DNA of 5,819 bases from an uncultured Oscillospiraceae bacterium (GCA_958423465.1 CATZRD010000066.1:1-5819), one strand, 5' to 3'; shown: positions 1-4,908, counted from the stretch's first letter. Numbers and translations are program-made. Notes: generated from the sequence alone by a model not told the origin.

Positions 1-1054
1 CGGGCAGAGTGATGACGCCGGTCACGTCGGTGGTACGGAAGTAGAACTGGGGACGGTAATTGTTGAAGAAGGGGGTGTGACGGCCGCCCTCGTCCTTGGA
101 CAGGACGTACACCTGGCCAACGAACTTGGTGTGGGGATGAATGGTGCCGGGCTTGGCCAGAACCTGGCCGCGCTCGATCTCGGTCTTGGCAACGCCGCGC
201 AGCAGAGCGCCGATGTTGTCGCCGGCCTCAGCGTAGTCCAGCAGCTTGTGGAACATCTCGATACCGGTGACCACGGTCTTGCGCTTCTCGTCGGTCAGAC
301 CAACGATCTCAACTTCCTCGCTGAGCTTCAGAACGCCGCGCTCCACACGGCCGGTGGCGACGGTGCCGCGGCCGGAGATGGTGAACACGTCCTCCACGGG
401 CATCAGGAAGGGCAGGTCGTCATTGCGGGCGGGGGTGGGGATATAATCGTCAACAGCGTCCATCAGCTCCTTGATGCAGGCATACTCGGGAGCGGCGGGA
501 TCCTTGGACTCGCTGACCAGAGCGTTCAGAGCGGAGCCCTTGATGATGGGGATGTCGTCGCCGGGGAACTCGTAGGTGCTCAGCAGCTCGCGGACTTCCA
601 TCTCCACCAGCTCCAGCAGCTCCTCGTCGTCCACCTGATCGCACTTGTTCAGGAACACGACCATGGCGGGCACGCCCACCTGGCGGGCCAGCAGGATGTG
701 CTCACGGGTCTGGGCCATGGGGCCGTCGGTGGCGGCGATGACCAGGATGGCACCGTCCATCTGCGCGGCGCCGGTGATCATGTTCTTGATATAGTCGGCG
801 TGGCCCGGGCAGTCGACGTGAGCGTAGTGACGCTTCTCGGTCTCGTACTCAACGTGGGCGGTGTTGATGGTGATGCCGCGCTCCCGCTCCTCGGGGGCCT
901 TGTCGATGCTGGAGTAGTCAGTGTAGTCAGCCTTGCCCTGGAAAGCCAGCCACTTGGTGATGGCGGCGGTCAGGGTGGTCTTGCCGTGGTCAACGTGGCC
1001 GATGGTGCCGATGTTGACATGGGGCTTAGTTCTTTCAAACTTCTGCTTGGCCAT
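1..1054 (-). CDS. tuf: Elongation factor Tu (EF-Tu), 3' end cut off by window edge
   Basis: EF-Tu is the cytoplasmic GTPase that carries aminoacyl-tRNA to the ribosomal A site. The ATG at 1054 follows a strong AAGGAGG (1064-1070) with a 9-nt spacer. 351 codons are visible, against about 398-400 for the family, so only the end of domain III is missing. The GTPase domain is intact: P-loop GHVDHGKT (residues 19-26), switch I RGITIN (59-64, Mg-coordinating T62), DCPGH (81-85, catalytic H85), and NKCD (136-139). Domain II starts near residue 210. The frame is open to the window edge with no stop. It is the last str gene here, 129 nt after fusA, with its own candidate promoter in that gap. Codon choice seems to use GCT, GTT and CGT more than fusA does (judged by eye). 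Whether a second tuf copy exists elsewhere cannot be seen. Confidence 0.98.
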   Translation of the reverse strand, partial: MAKQKFERTKPHVNIGTIGHVDHGKTTLTAAITKWLAFQGKADYTDYSSIDKAPEERERGITINTAHVEYETEKRHYAHVDCPGHADYIKNMITGAAQMDGAILVIAATDGPMAQTREHILLARQVGVPAMVVFLNKCDQVDDEELLELVEMEVRELLSTYEFPGDDIPIIKGSALNALVSESKDPAAPEYACIKELMDAVDDYIPTPARNDDLPFLMPVEDVFTISGRGTVATGRVERGVLKLSEEVEIVGLTDEKRKTVVTGIEMFHKLLDYAEAGDNIGALLRGVAKTEIERGQVLAKPGTIHPHTKFVGQVYVLSKDEGGRHTPFFNNYRPQFYFRTTDVTGVITLP

Positions 1055-1094
1055 TGGGGAAATCCTCCTTAAATAATGAAGTGATTCTTGTTTT

Positions 1095-1117
1095 CAGCGC
1101 TAAGATTCATAACGCTG
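1095..1117 (-). repeat. Inverted repeat at predicted tuf transcription start
   Basis: Arms CAGCGTTA (1110-1117) and TAGCGCTG (1095-1102), read on the minus strand, form an 8-bp stem with one G-U pair around a 7-nt loop. No T-run follows, so it is not an intrinsic terminator. It begins just after the candidate -10 and spans the predicted start. It could be an operator, or a hairpin in transcripts reading through from fusA. Function is unknown. Confidence 0.4.
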
Positions 1118-1119
1118 AC

Positions 1120-1148
1120 ATTTTACACTATTTGGGAAGAAAAAGCAA
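1120..1148 (-). promoter_or_regulatory. Candidate sigma-A promoter for tuf
   Basis: On the minus strand a -35 TTGCTT (1143-1148) and a -10 TAAAAT (1120-1125) are separated by exactly 17 nt. They lie in the AT-rich fusA–tuf spacer, which stands out from the GC-rich surroundings. A start near G1113 would give a leader of about 59 nt ending at the strong tuf Shine-Dalgarno. A tuf-proximal promoter within the str operon is known in Bacillus relatives, which supports the reading. Four of six bases match at -35 and five of six at -10. Read-through from fusA is also likely. Confidence 0.6.
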
Positions 1149-1183
1149 TCCTAAAAACAGGAATATGCTGTATAATTTCTTCC

Positions 1184-3295
1184 TTACCGCATGGCGCGGC
1201 CGGTCATCCGCTGATCGATGATCTTTTCGCGGATGTTCTTGGGAATTTCGATATAGTGGCTGGGCTCCATGGTGTACTGGCCGCGGCCCTGGGTGCGGGA
1301 ACGCAGGTCGGTGGCGTAGCCGAACATCTCGCTGAGGGGCACGAAGGCGTCGATCTGCTGGGCGCCGGACCGGGCCTCAAAGCCCTGGATCTGACCCCGG
1401 CGGCTGTTCAGGTCGCCGATGACGTCGCCCATATACTCCTCGGGGACGATGACGCACACCTTCATGATGGGCTCCAGCAGGGTGGGGTCCGCCTTCTGGC
1501 AGGCCTCCTTGAAGGCCATGGAGCCGGCGATCTTAAAGGCCATCTCGGAGGAGTCCACCTCGTGGTAGGACCCGTCGTACAGAGTGACCTTCACGTCCAC
1601 CACCGGGTAGCCGGCCACCACGCCGGAGAGCATGGCGCCCTGGATGCCGGCGTCCACCGCGGGGATATACTCCTTGGGGATGGCGCCGCCCACGACCTCG
1701 TTGACGAACTCGTAGCCCTTGCCGGACTCGTTGGGCTCCACACGGATCTTGACGTGGCCGTACTGGCCCTTGCCGCCGGACTGGCGGGCGTACTTGGTGT
1801 CCTGCTGGACGGCCTTCTTGATGGTCTCCTTGTAGGCCACCTGGGGCGCGCCCACATTGGCCTCCACCTTGAACTCCCGCAGCAGGCGGTCCACGATGAT
1901 CTCCAGGTGCAGCTCGCCCATGCCGGCGATGATGGTCTGACCGGTCTCCTCGTCGGTGTAGGTCTTGAAGGTGGGGTCCTCCTCGGCCAGCTTCATGAGG
2001 GCGATGCCCATCTTCTCCTGGCCGGCCTTGGTCTTGGGCTCGATGGCCACGCGGATCACAGGCTCGGGGAACTCCATGGACTCCAGAACGATGGGGGCCT
2101 TCTCATCGCACAGGGTATCGCCGGTGGTGGAATTCTTCAGGCCCACCACGGCGGCGATATCGCCGGAGTAGAGGGTGTCGATATCCTCCCGGTGATTGGC
2201 GTGCATCTGCAGGATGCGGCCGATGCGCTCCCGGCTGCCCTTGGTCGAGTTGAGCACGGAGGTGCCGGTGTTCAGCACGCCGGAATACACACGGACGAAG
2301 CTGAGGCGGCCCACATAGGGGTCCGTGGCGATCTTGAAGGCCAGCGCGGAGAAGGGGGCCTCGTCGGAAGCGGGACGCTCGTCCTCCTCGTCGGTCTTGG
2401 GATTGACGCCCTTGATGGCGGGGATGTCCAGGGGGGAGGGCATATAATCCACAATGGCGTCCAGCAGCTTCTGCACGCCCTTGTTGCGGTAGGACGTACC
2501 GCACACCACGGGAATCATCTCCACCTGGCAGGTGGCCTTACGGATGGCGGCGCGGATCCGGTCCCCAGGGACCTCCTCGCCGTTGAGGTACATCTCCATG
2601 ATCTCGTCGTCCACCATGGAGACGGCGTCCAGCAGCTTCTCCCGGTATTCGTTGGCCAGGTCCACCATATCCTCGGGAATAGGCTCCACCCGCATGTCCT
2701 TGCCCATCTCGTCGTAATAGACGTCGGCGTCCATCTCCACCAGGTCGATGATGCCCTTGAACTCGGCTTCCTTGCCGATGGGGAGCTGGATGGGGACGGC
2801 GTTGCACTTCAGCCGCTCGTCGATCATGCGCAGGACGTTGTAGAAGTCCGCGCCCATGATGTCCATTTTGTTGACGTAGATCATACGGGGAACATGGTAG
2901 TGGTCAGCCTGCCGCCATACGGTCTCGGACTGAGGCTCCACGCCGCCCTTGGCGCACATGACGGTAACGGAGCCGTCCAGCACCCGCAGGGAACGCTCCA
3001 CCTCTACGGTGAAGTCTACATGGCCCGGTGTATCGATGATGTTGATGCGGGTCTGGGGAAACTGGTCCTTCGTCCCCTTCCAGTAGCAGGTAGTGGCGGC
3101 GGAGGTGATGGTGATGCCGCGCTCCTGCTCCTGCACCATCCAGTCCATGGTGGCGGTGCCCTCATGGGTCTCACCGATCTTATAGTTCACACCGGTGTAA
3201 TACAGGATACGCTCCGTAGTGGTCGTTTTGCCTGCATCAATGTGAGCCATAATGCCGATATTCCTTGTGTTTTCCAGTGATACCTTTCTCGGCAT
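1184..3295 (-). CDS. fusA: Elongation factor G (EF-G)
   Basis: This is the translocation GTPase of 703 residues, near the usual 690-705. G-domain motifs are AHIDAGKT (residues 17-24), switch I ERGITIT (58-64), DTPGH (88-92, with the catalytic-type H92) and NKMD (142-145). Domain IV carries the conserved segment GGKGQYGHV and the tip HEVDSSEMAF with its conserved histidine at about 578. Domain V has SRRGQIQGFE and the GRGQYTMEPSHY end. The ATG at 3295 follows AGGAG (3303-3307) with 7-nt spacing, and rpsG ends only 15 nt upstream, so the two are surely co-transcribed. A short insertion precedes the DTPGH segment relative to Bacillus EF-G, and the basic C-terminal tail is slightly long. The first 30 or so codons are much richer in A/T-ended codons than the body, including the only TCA. 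Position in the str operon marks it as the canonical EF-G rather than a paralog. Confidence 0.98.
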   Translation of the reverse strand: MPRKVSLENTRNIGIMAHIDAGKTTTTERILYYTGVNYKIGETHEGTATMDWMVQEQERGITITSAATTCYWKGTKDQFPQTRINIIDTPGHVDFTVEVERSLRVLDGSVTVMCAKGGVEPQSETVWRQADHYHVPRMIYVNKMDIMGADFYNVLRMIDERLKCNAVPIQLPIGKEAEFKGIIDLVEMDADVYYDEMGKDMRVEPIPEDMVDLANEYREKLLDAVSMVDDEIMEMYLNGEEVPGDRIRAAIRKATCQVEMIPVVCGTSYRNKGVQKLLDAIVDYMPSPLDIPAIKGVNPKTDEEDERPASDEAPFSALAFKIATDPYVGRLSFVRVYSGVLNTGTSVLNSTKGSRERIGRILQMHANHREDIDTLYSGDIAAVVGLKNSTTGDTLCDEKAPIVLESMEFPEPVIRVAIEPKTKAGQEKMGIALMKLAEEDPTFKTYTDEETGQTIIAGMGELHLEIIVDRLLREFKVEANVGAPQVAYKETIKKAVQQDTKYARQSGGKGQYGHVKIRVEPNESGKGYEFVNEVVGGAIPKEYIPAVDAGIQGAMLSGVVAGYPVVDVKVTLYDGSYHEVDSSEMAFKIAGSMAFKEACQKADPTLLEPIMKVCVIVPEEYMGDVIGDLNSRRGQIQGFEARSGAQQIDAFVPLSEMFGYATDLRSRTQGRGQYTMEPSHYIEIPKNIREKIIDQRMTGRAMR

Positions 3296-3310
3296 ATTGC
3301 TTCTCCTAAC

Positions 3311-3781
3311 TTACCAGCGGAAATGGGCGAATGCCTTGTTGGATTCGGCCATCTTGTGGGTATCTTCCCGCTTCTTCACAGAAGAACCGGTGTTGTTGGC
3401 GGCGTCCATGATCTCGTTGGCCAGACGCTCCGCCATGGTGCGCTCGCTGCGGGCGCGGGAATACGTGGTCAGCCACCGCAGACCCAGGGTCTGGCGGCGG
3501 GCGGGACGAACGTCCATAGGCACCTGGTAGGTGGCGCCGCCCACACGGCGGGCCTTGACCTCCAGGCTGGGCATGATGTTGTCCATGGCGGTGGTGAACA
3601 CCTCAAGGGGATCCTTGCCGGTGTTCTCCTTGACGATGTCAAAGGCGCCGTAGACGATCTTCTGCGCCACGCCCTTCTTGCCATCCAGCATGATGCTGTT
3701 GACCAGCTTGGTCACCAGCACGCTGCCGTAAATGGGATCGGGCAGGATCTCTCTCTTGGGAACATTACCTCTTCTGGGCAC
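3311..3781 (-). CDS. rpsG: 30S ribosomal protein S7
   Basis: S7 is the primary binder of the 3' major domain of 16S rRNA in the head of the 30S subunit, near the E site and mRNA exit. The start is set at GTG 3781, giving MPRRGNVPKRE and 156 residues, the standard bacterial length. An AAGGAGG at 3790-3796 sits 8 nt upstream. The ATG at 3799 would add six residues foreign to S7 and overlaps the Shine-Dalgarno itself, so it is rejected. Conserved S7 features seen are LPDPIY (residues 13-18), LDGKK (32-36), GGATYQVP (81-88) followed by the VRPARR basic stretch, and the C-terminal NKAFAHFRW. It lies between rpsL (147-nt spacer) and fusA (15-nt gap). In E. coli, S7 represses its own mRNA by binding the rpsL–rpsG gap. 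The long structured spacer here is compatible with something similar, but this is inference. Confidence 0.97.
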   Translation of the reverse strand: MPRRGNVPKREILPDPIYGSVLVTKLVNSIMLDGKKGVAQKIVYGAFDIVKENTGKDPLEVFTTAMDNIMPSLEVKARRVGGATYQVPMDVRPARRQTLGLRWLTTYSRARSERTMAERLANEIMDAANNTGSSVKKREDTHKMAESNKAFAHFRW

Positions 3782-3789
3782 TATGCTTC

Positions 3790-3796
3790 CCTCCTT
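3790..3796 (-). promoter_or_regulatory. Ribosome binding site that fixes the rpsG GTG start
   Basis: Minus-strand AAGGAGG is a full anti-16S match, 8 nt before GTG 3781. It overlaps the coding bases that would be used if translation began at ATG 3799, which argues for the GTG start. Confidence 0.85.
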
Positions 3797-3816
3797 CATT
3801 AAAATCTATGAAATCA

Positions 3817-3853
3817 CAGGTACTCTCCGGGCTTCGGCCCGGCGTACGGCCTG
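3817..3853 (-). promoter_or_regulatory. Structured element in the rpsL–rpsG spacer (possible S7 control site)
   Basis: In the minus-strand RNA, CCGGGC and GCCCGG (3827-3842) form a perfect 6-bp stem closed by a CGAA loop. Across a small internal loop (1 and 3 nt) GTAC pairs with GTAC (3844-3847 with 3820-3823), and past a 3-nt bulge CAG pairs with CTG. That gives about 13 bp in a 37-nt element. A competing partner, GTACCTC at 3859-3865, could capture the same 3' GTAC. No U-run follows, so it is not a terminator. It lies about 20 nt upstream of the rpsG Shine-Dalgarno, where an RNA-binding regulator could affect translation. Regulation by S7 is inferred by analogy with E. coli. Confidence 0.45.
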
Positions 3854-3898
3854 CCAAAGAGGTACGTCACAGTTTATGGAAAAACCATGTCACCTTTT

Positions 3899-3924
3899 CG
3901 GCAAAGCGCTTTTGGCGAAAGCCG
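3899..3924 (-). repeat. Hairpin just after the rpsL stop
   Basis: Minus-strand arms CGGC/GCCG, then an A/U internal loop, then CGC/GCG around CAAAA form a 4+3 bp hairpin starting 4 nt past the rpsL stop. The sequence after it has no U-tract, so it is unlikely to end transcription. It may protect the rpsL 3' end or form part of the spacer structure upstream of rpsG. Confidence 0.35.
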
Positions 3925-3928
3925 TCCC

Positions 3929-4345
3929 TTACTTCTGCTTGGGACGCTTGGCGCCGTACTTGGAGCGAGCCTGCATCCGGCCCTGCACGCCCTGGGTATC
4001 CAGGGTACCACGGATGATGTGGTAACGAACGCCAGGCAGGTCCTTCACACGGCCGCCGCGGATCATGACCACAGAGTGCTCCTGCAGGGAGTGGCCCACG
4101 CCGGGGATATAGGCGGTGACCTCGTAGCCGTTGGTCAGGCGCACACGGGCGATCTTACGCAGTGCGGAGTTGGGCTTCTTGGGGGTAGAGGTACGCACCG
4201 CCGTGCAGACGCCGCGCTTCTGGGGAGAAGGCAGGTTGGTCTCCTTGTTCTTCAGGGTGTTCAGACCGTACTGCATGGCGGGGCTGGTGGACTTGTAGGT
4301 CACCTGCTCTCTGCCCTTGCGAACCAACTGGTTAAAAGTAGGCAT
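3929..4345 (-). CDS. rpsL: 30S ribosomal protein S12
   Basis: S12 is the decoding-centre protein of the 30S subunit that controls accuracy. It has 138 residues from ATG 4345, the same length as Bacillus S12, and begins MPTFNQLVRKGRE. AAAGGAG (4352-4358) lies 6 nt upstream. An in-frame ATG at 4432 would add 29 unrelated residues through the spacer hairpins and is rejected. Motifs seen are SPQKRGVC (residues 40-47), TPKKPNSALRK (54-64), GHSLQEHSV (84-92) and GGRVKDLPGVRYH (97-109), with a basic C-terminus ending KRPKQK. The two main streptomycin-resistance lysines (E. coli 42 and 87) are present as K56 and K101. The aspartate after K101 (D102) is the position methylthiolated by RimO in other bacteria. 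The gene follows the L7Ae-family gene by 94 nt and precedes rpsG by 147 nt. Confidence 0.98.
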   Translation of the reverse strand: MPTFNQLVRKGREQVTYKSTSPAMQYGLNTLKNKETNLPSPQKRGVCTAVRTSTPKKPNSALRKIARVRLTNGYEVTAYIPGVGHSLQEHSVVMIRGGRVKDLPGVRYHIIRGTLDTQGVQGRMQARSKYGAKRPKQK

Positions 4346-4351
4346 AGTTTT

Positions 4352-4358
4352 CTCCTTT
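4352..4358 (-). promoter_or_regulatory. Ribosome binding site that fixes the rpsL ATG start
   Basis: Minus-strand AAAGGAG is 6 nt before ATG 4345 and supports this start over the in-frame ATG at 4432. Confidence 0.85.
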
Positions 4359-4372
4359 CTTGAAAAATAGCT

Positions 4373-4386
4373 GGAGCGAACGCTCC
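4373..4386 (-). terminator. Weak terminator/attenuator-like palindrome upstream of rpsL
   Basis: GGAGCG TT CGCTCC is a perfect 14-bp palindrome, followed on the minus strand by AGCTA and five T residues (4363-4367). The stem is short and the T-run starts 5 nt late, so at most partial termination before rpsL is expected. On the plus strand it is also followed by a T-rich stretch (4389-4398), so it would look terminator-like for antisense transcription. It might tune the L7Ae to rpsL ratio. Confidence 0.35.
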
Positions 4387-4392
4387 GATTTA

Positions 4393-4428
4393 TTTTTTGC
4401 GGGATACCGAAAAAATATCCCGAAAAAA
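4393..4428 (-). repeat. Long stem with A/U base in the L7Ae–rpsL spacer
   Basis: In minus-strand RNA, six U residues plus CGGGAUA (4416-4428) can pair with UAUCCCG plus six A residues (4393-4406). This gives a 13-bp stem with one bulged C and a 9-nt loop that itself contains six U residues. The U-run precedes and the A-run follows the stem, the reverse of an intrinsic terminator. It may be an RNA processing or stability element, or the site of a structural switch, since the loop U-run could also pair with the A-run. Confidence 0.4.
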
Positions 4429-4439
4429 CCAAAGATTTC

Positions 4440-4691
4440 TCAGCTCCGGCCCCTCCGGACGGTGAGGGCCGACGCGCCCACCTGGATGCCCGCCGCCTGG
4501 CCCAGCTGGGCCATGGTGTACTGGGCGATGACGGGGACGCCCCGGGTCAGGCACTCCCCCGCCAGCTCCTCCGTCAGCCGGGGGTCCGCGTCCAGGGCCA
4601 GAAACACCCGCTCAGCCTGTCCCGAGCGCAGGCAGCGGCGGGTCTGCTTGACGCCCACCACCATATCCGCTCCGGCAACTTCACTGAGCAC
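4440..4691 (-). CDS. rplGB: L7Ae/L30e-family ribosome-associated k-turn protein
   Basis: This is a small protein of 83 residues with the L7Ae/L30e/S12e/Gadd45 fold, equivalent to Bacillus RplGB (YbxF, 82 residues). Family members bind kink-turn RNA, and the Bacillus protein associates with ribosomes. Visible motifs are GVKQT (residues 13-17), ALDADP (32-37), a glycine/valine turn RGVPV (50-54) and LGQAAGIQVGAS (63-74), which covers the usual RNA-contacting loop. The start chosen is GTG 4691, preceded 6 nt upstream by GGAGGG (4698-4703). An in-frame TTG at 4718 would add nine residues, has no Shine-Dalgarno and lies in the leader hairpin. The gene sits between rpoC and rpsL, its normal place in Firmicutes, and probably heads the str transcription unit from the promoter at 4749-4777. 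The exact cellular role is not settled in the family. Confidence 0.9.
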   Translation of the reverse strand: MLSEVAGADMVVGVKQTRRCLRSGQAERVFLALDADPRLTEELAGECLTRGVPVIAQYTMAQLGQAAGIQVGASALTVRRGRS

Positions 4692-4697
4692 AGGGAT

Positions 4698-4703
4698 CCC
4701 TCC
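4698..4703 (-). promoter_or_regulatory. Ribosome binding site that fixes the L7Ae-gene GTG start
   Basis: Minus-strand GGAGGG is 6 nt before GTG 4691. It decides in favour of GTG over the upstream TTG at 4718 and yields a protein of the expected family length. Confidence 0.8.
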
Positions 4704-4708
4704 GTTTT

Positions 4709-4735
4709 GGCAGGCCAAAATTCACAGGGCCTGCC
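4709..4735 (-). promoter_or_regulatory. GC-rich hairpin in the 5' leader of the L7Ae gene
   Basis: Arms GGCAGGCC and GGCCTGCC (minus strand) make a perfect 8-bp stem with an 11-nt loop. It lies about 7 nt after the predicted transcript start and ends 5 nt before the Shine-Dalgarno. No U-run follows. It could be a 5' stabilising hairpin or a translational control element. A k-turn, which the encoded protein might bind, is not evident: the loop has one UGA but no facing GA. Confidence 0.5.
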
Positions 4736-4751
4736 CGCGCAATTGTGAATT
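4719..4751 (-). repeat. Inverted repeat overlapping the str promoter -10 (possible operator)
   Basis: AATTCACA (4744-4751) and TGTGAATT (4719-4726), read on the minus strand, are perfect 8-bp inverted arms separated by 17 nt, 25 bp centre to centre. The upstream arm covers three bases of the -10 and the initial transcribed region. The other arm lies in the loop of the leader hairpin. Because the upstream arm is mostly outside the transcript, a DNA-level operator is more plausible than an RNA stem. Chance occurrence is possible. Confidence 0.3.
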
Positions 4752-4777
4752 ATACCATAGGAAGGTTCCCCCGTCAA
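4749..4777 (-). promoter_or_regulatory. Sigma-A promoter of the L7Ae–rpsL–rpsG–fusA unit
   Basis: On the minus strand a -35 TTGACG (4772-4777) is followed by a 17-nt spacer and a perfect -10 TATAAT (4749-4754). TGG directly before the -10 makes an extended -10. Five of six -35 bases match the consensus. A start near 4742 gives a leader of about 50 nt before GTG 4691. It lies after the hairpins that probably end the rpoBC transcript and is the strongest promoter signature in the window. Confidence 0.85.
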
Positions 4778-4870
4778 GGGTCTTTCCCCCCAAAGCCGGG
4801 CCTATTTTGATAAATTTGTCCGAAATTTCCCATTTCTCTGGTGCAGTTTGACCAGCGCCCCTTTCCGGGT

Positions 4871-4908
4871 CCTTCCTTGGCGGACAGGCGTCCGCCGCAA
4901 AGGAAAGG
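4871..4908 (-). repeat. Imperfect hairpin abutting the rpoC terminator hairpin
   Basis: Minus-strand GGCGGAC and GTCCGCC form a 7-bp stem with a 4-nt loop. Flanking CCTTTCCTT and AAGGAAGG extend it by eight pairs with small bulges. It follows the 17-bp hairpin with no gap, so the two form a 74-bp double-hairpin block. The CCTTTCC arm could instead pair with GGAAAGG at 4860-4866. It may be part of a composite terminator or a dispersed palindromic repeat. Only a genome-wide comparison can tell. Confidence 0.5.

Noticed and set aside
77..1072. 331-codon plus-strand open frame across tuf
   Set aside because: It is an antisense shadow of EF-Tu in the same codon-aligned register, with no ribosome binding site or family resemblance.
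1148..1166. Terminator between fusA and tuf (TCCT/AGGA stem near 1150-1163)
   Set aside because: The stem is only 4 bp with a mismatch beyond it, too weak for termination, and it overlaps the upstream edge of the candidate tuf promoter.
1088..3280. 730-codon plus-strand open frame across fusA
   Set aside because: It is codon-aligned antisense to a certain EF-G gene. Its translation is low-complexity, rich in H, L, G, V and D, with no recognisable domain, and the opening is explained by the lack of TTA, CTA and TCA in fusA.
3782..3928. Separate promoter in the rpsL–rpsG spacer
   Set aside because: GTGACA and TTTAAT-like hexamers occur but never at a 16-18 nt spacing from a matching partner.
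3323..4363. Plus-strand open frames opposite rpsG (159 codons) and rpsL (158 codons)
   Set aside because: They are codon-aligned shadows of S7 and S12, with compositionally biased translations.
4709..4735. Kink-turn in the L7Ae-gene leader
   Set aside because: I looked for a UGA facing a GA across a 3-nt bulge. The 11-nt loop has UGA on one side only, so a k-turn is not supported.
4360..4851. 163-codon plus-strand open frame across the L7Ae gene and its promoter
   Set aside because: It runs through a certain gene, its promoter and hairpins, with no Shine-Dalgarno and no recognisable product.
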